Assembly (NCBI RefSeq): GCF_000003815.2 | Contig: NC_049993.1 | Coordinates: forward strand, 5,547,686 to 5,611,685 | Origin: Branchiostoma floridae | Lineage: Eukaryota > Chordata > Leptocardii > Amphioxiformes > Branchiostomatidae | Direction of reading: 5' to 3' | Length of the DNA: 64,000 bases | Shown here: positions 56,899-64,000 of the stretch, piece after piece | Layout: the number at the start of each line of letters is the position of its first letter | Position numbering within the stretch: the first letter of the stretch is position 1 | The notes under the pieces: model-generated | The model's input: the letters and a program-made list of their open reading frames with translations, nothing else | Databases searched by the model: none | What the model was told of the DNA's origin: nothing | Made by a program: the position numbers and the translations under genes

Positions 56899-57232
56899 AT
56901 GGTTGACCGGGAGAAGACGGAGCTGTACCGGCAGGCTGTCCGCATCGTTTTCTTGTGTTCCGTGTGGTTTACGATCAGCTCCGGTGGTAATGTGATCAAT
57001 AAGCTGCTCCTGAATGAGTTCCCGTACCCGATCACGGTGTCCATGATGCACGTGCTGTCCGTGTGCCTGTATCTCGGACCCATCATGCGGATGTGGCGGG
57101 TCCCCCTACACAAGCCGGTTGCGTCAAGCTACTACATGAAGATGATCGTTCCGCTTGCAGTGGGCAAGTTCTGGGCTTCCGTGTCCGCTCACGTCAGTAT
57201 ATGGAAGGTGCCGGTGTCATACGCGCACACAG
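56899..57232 (+). CDS. SLC35E1: SLC35E1 nucleotide-sugar-transporter-like protein, exon 1
   Basis: SLC35E1 is a multi-pass Golgi-type membrane protein of the TPT/nucleotide-sugar transporter superfamily; its substrate is not firmly known. The ATG at 56899 (AAGATGG) starts a short cytosolic leader, then the first membrane helix (VFLCSVWFTISSGGNVINKL) and FPYPITVSMMHVL. The exon ends with FWASVSAHVSIWKVPVSYAHT, a stretch nearly identical to the vertebrate protein. The donor is ACAG|GTAAGG (phase 1). Four exons are visible (56899-57232, 58211-58281, 58984-59121, 60254-60379), covering about the first 222 residues. The remaining exons, including the NFAQN helix region, lie past the right edge. 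Confidence 0.93.
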
Positions 57233-57698
57233 GTAAGGTTTGCTGAGGTTTGTAATGAATTTACCGCTGTTATGATACCTACAAGTCAGCCACAGACGGT
57301 GCCCATATGTTTTGTTAACCTACTGCCCCAGTTGTAATACTAATAGACAACAGTGACCAGACTACTCAATTAAAAGTTAAAGGGTTAAAAGCTGTTGCCA
57401 ATTATTAAGCAGATGGACAATATCTTGGAAGAAAAGTTGATTGTACTGTATAAAAGAAATATGCACCTAATCTTGAGTTAGTTCTGAATGAAGGAGTTTT
57501 CTATGGGAAAATGCATTGGTTGTTGTTAATAATTACCGAATTGATATGATTAATATCTTAGACTGTCTCTTCGTGAGAAAGTTTGTTTGAACATTTGTTT
57601 ACTCATGAGGTGAAATTGGTAGGCTGGGTGACATCAAGGCCTTGAAACATGAAATGACTTAAGAACCTTTACTGGACTTTGTTGGTACTTTCTCTAAC

Positions 57699-58015
57699 TT
57701 TCTAACTCTCCATGCGTAGAGTCAGTTCAACAGGTCTTTGCCTTTCTCTTCGTTCATTTTCCAACCTTTGGGCTTGATTTTGGACTGAGATGGGTCATGC
57801 TTTCCCAACAGAGAGGCTCAAGATTCAAACAGAGTTACTTAACATCCATTTTTTCTCAAAGTTTCTAGCTCTGCATGCGTAGAGCCAGTTCAACAGGTCT
57901 TTGCCTTTCTCTTCGTTCATCTGCCAACCTTTGGGCTTGATTTTGGACTGAGATGGGTCATGCTTTCCCAATAGAGAGGCTCAAGACTCAAACAGAGTTA
58001 CTTAACATCCATTTT
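57699..58015. repeat. 163-bp tandem duplication in SLC35E1 intron 1
   Basis: Two units starting TTTCTA(A/G)CTCT(C/G)CATGCG and ending ACTTAACATCCATTTT, with only a few substitutions between them. Confidence 0.85.
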
Positions 58016-58058
58016 GTGAAGCTTCACCAGGATCGTTGGAATAAACAAATGTTCAAAC

Positions 58059-58078
58059 CAAGGAGGTTAACCTCCTTG
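58059..58078. repeat. 20-bp perfect palindrome with 7-bp flanking direct repeats, second copy
   Basis: CAAGGAGGTTAACCTCCTTG is identical to 11945-11964, here flanked on both sides by TTCAAAC. Confidence 0.7.
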
Positions 58079-58210
58079 TTCAAACAAAAAAATGTAGACC
58101 TCAAAATGATCAGTGTCTAAATCTGAATAATGTGTATAATGTTAGATATTTATCAAAATAATGTAAATAGTGTGATTTTAGTAATCTTGTGATTTTCTTT
58201 TAAATTCCAG

Positions 58211-58281
58211 TGAAAGCTACCATGCCCATATTTACAGTCATTCTAGCCAGACTAATAACGAAAGAAAAGCAAACAACTAAG
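58211..58281 (+). CDS. SLC35E1: SLC35E1 exon 2
   Basis: Acceptor TAAATTCCAG|TGAAAG and donor CTAAG|GTAAGT. Encodes VKATMPIFTVILARLITKEK plus QTTK, the expected continuation after SYAHT. 71 bp, phase 1 in and phase 0 out. Confidence 0.93.
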
Positions 58282-58620
58282 GTAAGTTCAGGGTCTAGTC
58301 TGATTTAGAATCTGGTCCTTTTGCCACTGATATAAGACATTTTAGATTTTTTAGAACATTTTTTTAAAGTATTGCAGCATGGTAATGTTTGGTTGTTTTG
58401 TATAACTATTAAACTATCTTTAGGCATAATATACCAGTTTTATACATTACGTACAACCTACAGGTGCATTAGACTGTAATAGACTGTAACAAGGTTTGTT
58501 CCACGCACACTAAATTAGATACAAGTTTTTCTTGTCATAAGTGTGGCACACTCTATAATTTGTTCAAGGTGTAACTCACCAAGTGGATGTCCCTAATCTA
58601 GACTAAAGCTTTGCTGTAGC

Positions 58621-58830
58621 TACTCTCCAAGCAGAGGTTAGGCTCCGGCTGTTTTTTTAACGTTTTTTCTAGTCGTTTTTATCGGGCTTTCTATTTTGTC
58701 ATTTTTTTTTTGGTTGTGTCCGGCCTAACGTTTTGACACAGCAAGATATAATAAAAAAATAGAAAGCCCGTTAAAAACGACTAAAAAAACGTTAAAAAAC
58801 AACCGGAGCCTAAGCTCTGCTTGGAGAGTA
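58621..58830. repeat. 210-bp Mutator-like foldback MITE, second copy, with 9-bp TSD
   Basis: Ends TACTCTCCAAGC and GCTTGGAGAGTA with ~80-bp arms matching 16521-16712. The 9-bp duplication TGCTGTAGC flanks it (58612-58620 and 58831-58839). It lies in SLC35E1 intron 2. Confidence 0.85.
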
Positions 58831-58983
58831 TGCTGTAGCTACACTGGTCTGGTAACTTCAAAATATATGTTCTTTTAGTACAGTATCTAAATTTTGTATG
58901 GTATTGCCAACGGAGCACAATCCAGACTATTATTGTTGATCCTGGTACATAGCACAGCTGATTCAACTATACCTTTCCCACAG

Positions 58984-59121
58984 GTCTATTTTTCACTGAT
59001 GCCCATTGTTCTGGGTGTGCTGGTTGCCACGGTAACAGAGCTGTCCTTTGACCTGATTGGTCTACTTAGTGCCCTATCGGCGACAATCACATTTGCTCTA
59101 CAAAACATTTTCTCCAAAAAG
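58984..59121 (+). CDS. SLC35E1: SLC35E1 exon 3
   Basis: Acceptor CCCACAG|GTCTAT and donor AAAAAG|GTAAGT. Encodes [20 protein letters not shown] and LQNIFSKK, nearly the vertebrate sequence. 46 codons in phase 0. Confidence 0.94.
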
Positions 59122-59220
59122 GTAAGTGAACTTATGTTGGGGATTTGGTAATTCTTGGAGGGGAAGGGAAAATAAAGCAGGGCAGGTACACTTCTGACTA
59201 CTAATGACAACACAGGTGTA

Positions 59221-59798
59221 CAAGGGGCGGTCAATAAGTAATGCCCCTGACCCACTTCCAGTCGTCTGATCTAGAGGAAATTTTGTATGTGTAATGATTC
59301 ATATCTTTATAGGTTATGTTGCAAAAAACAGCTCTGAACTAATTGTGGTTTCTGATTTACTGGTGTTTGAACTGAGTCAGGTGCAAAATGGACCAGGTGT
59401 GAAATGGAACCAGTTGAGTGTCGCGCAGTGATCCGGTTTTTGTATTTGAAAGGACGCACACCAAAGAAGACTTTTGATGAAATGAAAGAAACTTGTGGTG
59501 ATGATGCCCCATCATATGACCTTGTAAAACGCTGGCATCCTGCATTCAAACATGGCCGGAAGTCTGTGGAAACAGCTCCCAGACTTGGTCGTCCCTCTTC
59601 TGCCATTGATGAGGCATCTGTTTGAGGACCAACCTGGGGTGTCCTACAAAAACGGTGTCCAGAGCTGCATCAAACGATGGGAGAAATGCATAACTCTGGG
59701 TGGTTCCTATGAAGAGAAAGACTAATAACTGTGCCAAGTTTCATTAATCTCTTGCTATGGAAAATGGGTCAGGGGCATTACTTATTGACCGCACCTCG
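59221..59798 (+). mobile_element. internally deleted mariner element in SLC35E1 intron 3
   Basis: Ends C(A/G)AGG(G/T)GCGGTCAATAAG with ~30-bp terminal inverted repeats (shared core GTCAATAAGTAATGCCCCTG) and TA duplication (59219-59220 and 59799-59800). Inside, an ORF from 59404 (MEPVECRAVIRFLYLKGRTP) is the N-terminal helix-turn-helix of a mariner transposase, ending RLGRPSSAIDEASV. After a stop, CIKRWEKCITLGGSYEEK is the family C-terminus. The catalytic DDD region is missing, so this is a non-autonomous deletion derivative keeping both ends of the gene. Confidence 0.9.
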
Positions 59799-60253
59799 TA
59801 CCTAATTCTGTAAAAAATAATCATCCTCATTATAAGAAACATTATAAGATTCAGTTAGACTCTATACTGTCCCTTTTACAACTATTCAGCTGTTGGGAAA
59901 AATTTGAATTTACTTGACTGTAGATATCAACTTCTAAAACCCCCCCCAAAAAATTTTCCCTGCACCTTGCAAAGGGAAATTAGGTTTATGAATTATAGAT
60001 CAAATTGGAACTGTTTAGAAAGTTAGGTAAAAAAAAATAGAATATAGAAACCATTGGTATTGCACTTATGCTAATAACCAGTGCAAAGGATAAAAATTTA
60101 CTTAGACTTATGCATCTGGTATTAGGCCAGTGAAGGTTAGGTGACATTAGGAAAAAAAGTACCTGAACAATACTTTCACAGTTTTACTCGCACTGTCCTA
60201 CATTTGTTAGTTTGAAAACATATGTATTCTTTTCCATATTTTCCATTCCTTAG

Positions 60254-60379
60254 GCACTAAAGGAGACAGGGATGCACCATTTGAGGCTTCTACATGTGCT
60301 GGGAAAACTGGCTACACTCTTTCTGCTTCCCATCTGGATCCTTATGGATGGCAGCAGGTTCCTCACAGAAGAAAGTTTG
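60254..60379 (+). CDS. SLC35E1: SLC35E1 exon 4
   Basis: Acceptor CCTTAG|GCACTA and donor TTTG|GTAAGT. Encodes ALKETGMHHLRLLHVLGKLA and LFLLPIWILMD, matching the family (HHLRLLNILG...). 42 codons in phase 0. The following exon is not in the window. Confidence 0.92.
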
Positions 60380-61351
60380 GTAAGTTACAGTGACTACAGC
60401 AGCAGCTCCCTCTAGCAGTTTGGCTTGGAACTACAGGTGCTCACAGTCATTCTCGATAATGCTTTGTTGGTTCAGAATTCGAAGAGAGTTTGTTAAGTTG
60501 TAGCATACTGAGGCTGCACTTTGTTTTTATTAGGTTGGTAGGTCATAGAATATTGGAATGGCTCCAGCCATCGTAGCCCTGAGGAAGATATCGGAAGCAT
60601 TACAACAAACTTTCTTCCTTGATTTAAACTAATCATGCGTAAGCTACAGATTAAAGCAGGTATTTCACTGAAGCCATGGCATGTTGGTGTTGCTGCATCC
60701 TAACTTGGATGTGTGTTACCGGTACTCTTAACTTTATAATGGGAATACCATGCAAAACACATAAAACACACAAAGCGTGAAAAGATTCACTTTTTAATCA
60801 ATTAAATTTATTGAGCGCTTTGTTTAACCACTCAGATGCAGCAATGCCACCATTGTGTCGAAGCTTAACCCTATCTAGACCAGGGGGGGACTAAAAGTGC
60901 CCGCGCCGACTTTGACGTCATATAATTAGCGAATGACGTGTGCTAGGACTACGAAACTTGGTGACTTTTCCTAAAATATTGTTGGCAACAATTCTGCGAA
61001 AAAAGTTTTTAGTTTGTAATTTTTCGTGTTGCAACGGGTTTCTGACAGGCATTTTTTCCCAAATTTACTATTTTCAGTTTGAATTATCGGATTTCATGGG
61101 TTTATTGCTAGATCAAACTTGCTTATTTATATCATTAACATCGTGTGTAATTTTAAGTTATATTTTTATTGAAATATTCATAATTTATGCTAATTTGATG
61201 ATGTCATGGGTCAAAATCCAAGATGGCGGACATTGTCATTTTCAACGATAAATACATGTAATTTATACTCAAATACCGTCAAAATATTTTATTTTCTTAC
61301 AAAACACAATCACTTGATCATTTTCAGTCCATTTCTATTGAGATTTGGGGT
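60380..61351. other. SLC35E1 intron 4, no other gene
   Basis: Start of a long intron. AT-rich with a short ORF at 60940-61251 lacking domain character. Confidence 0.55.
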
Positions 61352-62303
61352 TAGGCCATATTGATTTGATTATATGGATGACATCCTCCGGGAACTCCAA
61401 AACTGATGCGAGCGAGCGAATAAAAAAAAAGTTTGGCAAAAAAAAAAAAGTTGCCTTCAGTATGAAATCAAAGTGGCCAGGAAGGTTGAACATAGGACTA
61501 AACACACATAGTATGGTATACCAACAGTTAGGTGTAGGGACCAGTACATCACACGGGTGCAAAACATTTTTTTCTTCTTGGACCAATCCGAAAAAAACAG
61601 ACCTGAAAAAAAAACAGAGGAACCGGTTTCGCCAATTACAAAATGGACACACTATGTCGGCAGCCATTTGAGTAGAGTTTATAGTCAATTGCACCAAGTT
61701 TCTACAGTCAAAGGTACAGAGACAGTTAGCCTTTATTACATGGAGATGGGATTTTAAAATGCAGTGGGAGTCCAATAATCCACCAAACAGATTCCTTTGT
61801 AGCAAAATTGACCAATTACCATTGTTTTGAGTATTGCCAGTTGTCAAGTTTCCACAATCAGGTCCAGGTCCATGTCCGGACCTGGAAATGATCCTCTGGA
61901 CCTGAATTTTCTGTACTGGTACCTCCCCCAACCAACAATAGATTTTTTTCTTTCTGTCCTTTCACATCTTATTCTTTGACTTTAGATTCATTTTGGCATT
62001 CTATATAGCTGAATTTTCTGTACTGGTACCTCCCCCAACCAACAATAGATTTTTTTCTTTCTGTCCTTTCACATCTTATTCTTTGACTTTAGATTCATTT
62101 TGGCATTCTATATAGCTATGGCATTAGTTATCTGTTTTCTGATACTTTTTTTTCAATCTACGGAATATTTGTGCTCATTTTACAGCTGCTTTGCACAATT
62201 TATTGTGTGGTCGAAAACTTTTTTTTTTTTTGGAAATGGCCGAAAATTGGTGCGAGCGCGGATGTCATCCATATAATCAAATCATCGTGGCCTTATATGT
62301 GGA
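61352..62303. repeat. non-autonomous DNA transposon, copy 3 (GATGACATCC-end family)
   Basis: The left end TAGGCCATATTGATTTGATT...GGATGACATCC pairs with GGATGTCATCC...AATCAAATCATCGTGGCCT at the right. Shares the internal block GTTGCCTTCAGTATGAAATC with 27232 and ACAGCTGCTTTGCAC with 27427. It is the longest copy, partly because of an internal tandem duplication. Confidence 0.7.
61904..62117. repeat. perfect 107-bp tandem duplication
   Basis: Two adjacent units beginning GAATTTTCTGTACTGG and ending CTATATAGCT, apparently identical, hence very recent (or an assembly artefact). Confidence 0.85.
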
Positions 62304-64000
62304 AAAAAATCATATTTTAGAAAATTCACGGTTGTCGATCCAAGATGGCGGGCAATGATGTCATTTTCCGACGTCATATAGACGTCAGTGTCGTCGTCAT
62401 TGGCAACATAAGACTTGGCAGACTCAGACAACAATAAGATAAGCTTTATTGTCAACATTTTGCTCAAAACATTTAAGTATAGCGGAAATTTCATATTTTG
62501 ACGATTTTAGCCCAAAATATGACATTATGATGTCATAATTACGTCATATTACGTCATAACGATACCAAAATTACAGAAAAGATAAAACTTTACTAGTACA
62601 TTATCCCCTCCAAATTTGATGATCGTAACCCAAGCCGTTTTGAGAAAACGAAGGGGGGGTCAAAAGAGCCCCCCCCTGGTCCCAGGGATCCCAAAAAAGC
62701 CTGGTCTAGATAGGGTTAAGTGGGATACTGTGCTAAATCACTGTTTCATAGTCACTTGCTCCCCCTGGCAATTCTATGTGAAACAACACCTAGCTTTACA
62801 GTTGTTGCTTGTAAGTGGACTGATTGACAAAGTAAGCTACTCCCCCTGGTGACAGTATTCAAATCTGGCAATACTGGTGACAGCAGTAGTATGAAAACTG
62901 CCCGCAGAATGACAAAATGCGCCTTCTTTGTTTGGCATTGTAACTTTTAAAAGCATTGTAAGGGGTAGACTGAAGCTAAGCATAGGAGAGTAAAGAAAAG
63001 ATGAAGATTGTACTACAGGTATCAGAGAAACATTTGCTCAAAAAGCATAAAAAATGCTTCCACAGAAAACAGAGATAAGATACAAATCACCACTCCTGCA
63101 GATATAACCTGGACGTACGATATGTTCTTTCATATCAATACTAAAACATCTTCCATATATCTCATAACATGTAAGTATAGTATAGCTATGACTATATCTA
63201 GTTCCTTTGAGTGTCTCAGAAGTGACCGTTGTTAGATGAACGTAGACTCTATCCGCTGCCATGCTGTACATAGTACGACGGAAAGACCTCGGAAAGTGAC
63301 GTTTTCCATTTAGCAGGAATGCCTTTCATCACGGTCTTATCTGAACGTGACTACACGGTACTGCAAAGGGGTAGACGCCTTTTACGGGGGGAGCGTGCAC
63401 GGTCTGCGGCCCAACGCCCCTTCAGACGCGCAGAACCAACACGAGCTTTACTTTCCACAGTCCCGTAGCTCGTGGAGTGGCGTATTTACCGGGCAGACAG
63501 AGCCCCAAGCATCCACTCCCTTGCTAAAAGCCATGTAGCACAGGCCATCGTTGAAAATTGATACGTTCCATTAAGGGGGGGCTAAGCCCGACCAAGCCTC
63601 TCAACGGATGCAATATTGTTCCAATGCTTTTAGCCTTGTGCACGGAAAAGAAAATACTGCCAGGTTTTGACGCACGGAGAGAATATTTTCTGCCATCTGT
63701 GCTAAGATAACACGATTCTCTGGTAACCCGCCCCCATGTTCCGAGGCAAGTGTGCTAAGTGCCAAAATGGTGGGACACTAAATGGAGACCCTCAAGATCA
63801 TTTTCTCAAGAGCTAATTGGATGGGCCATTCACTTAGAGGAGGAAAGAGCCTTTGTCTTCCACATTGCAAGTGTGAAGAGTCTGTCTATGGAGAGTACCC
63901 ACAGTTTTTACATAAAGGAAGTAGCAGCTGTGCTTGTAGCTGTAGGTGTGTGGGACTGTGTTTGACATTTGCATTGAAAACATTATTAACCCTCTCCCCT
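62304..64000. other. probable SLC35E1 intron, no exon recognised
   Basis: I looked for the next SLC35E1 exon (expected helix with GFCNFAQN-like sequence) and did not find it. About 63340-63560 is a GC-richer, open block on the plus strand of unknown origin. Confidence 0.45.

Noticed and set aside
63347-63538. 63-residue ORF in a GC-richer block
   Set aside because: Open and oddly compositional, but no family recognised and no splice sites fitting SLC35E1.
1-64000. CRISPR array, prokaryotic operons, ribosome-binding sites
   Set aside because: The sequence is clearly animal nuclear DNA. The tandem repeats found are exon duplications or minisatellites without spacer diversity.

Overview
The window is nuclear DNA of an invertebrate chordate, most likely a cephalochordate (amphioxus, Branchiostoma). 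The evidence is animal-type split genes with GT-AG introns, vertebrate-like orthologues (SLC35E1 and ZNG1/CBWD), an expanded intronless TRIM2/3-like RING/B-box/filamin/NHL family, and a very dense load of short inverted-repeat transposons. The genus is inferred from gene and repeat style and was not tested against a database.

Layout. 1-8.7 kb: no recognisable gene apart from a retroelement remnant and foldback repeats. 8.8-9.5 kb: the first coding exon of a ZNG1 (zinc metallochaperone GTPase) gene on the minus strand, with its start codon and METAP1-docking motif duplicated as a five-copy tandem array. 12.6-17.8 kb: two ~300-bp inverted arms enclose a CCAAT-rich promoter remnant, a frameshifted histone H4-like pseudogene, exon-like decayed repeats and MITEs. 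18.6-20 kb: a small C2H2 zinc-finger ORF and a tRNA-like Pol III unit. 23.5-24.7 kb: intronless ankyrin gene A (+). 28.9-32.6 kb: a two-exon leucine-rich-repeat transmembrane receptor (+). 35.2-55.5 kb: three further ankyrin paralogues on the minus strand (B and C intronless, D with four exons). The 10-kb last intron of D holds, on the opposite strand, two TRIM2/3-like genes and a 3.5-kb APE-type LINE. 56.9-60.4 kb: the first four coding exons of SLC35E1, which continues past the window. 60.4-64 kb: transposons and unassigned sequence.

Relations. The four ankyrin genes are a local cluster of paralogues resembling the ANKRD34/ANKRD63 type: N-terminal ankyrin repeats, then a long disordered tail. 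B, C and D share a tail motif of the form (Y/F)RKxAVPPP, and A has a weaker version. The two TRIM-like genes are a tandem duplication. The upstream copy lacks the RING domain and original start codon through a ~281-bp deletion. The downstream copy keeps an intact RING, but a LINE has inserted into its upstream region and separates a conserved CRE (TGACGTCA) from the rest of that region. Because the upstream paralogue preserves the empty site, the LINE ends and its 5-bp target duplication can be read directly.

All gene models come from splice-site reading and paralogue comparison by eye. Exon junctions in gene D are well constrained by gene C, and SLC35E1 junctions by the known family sequence.
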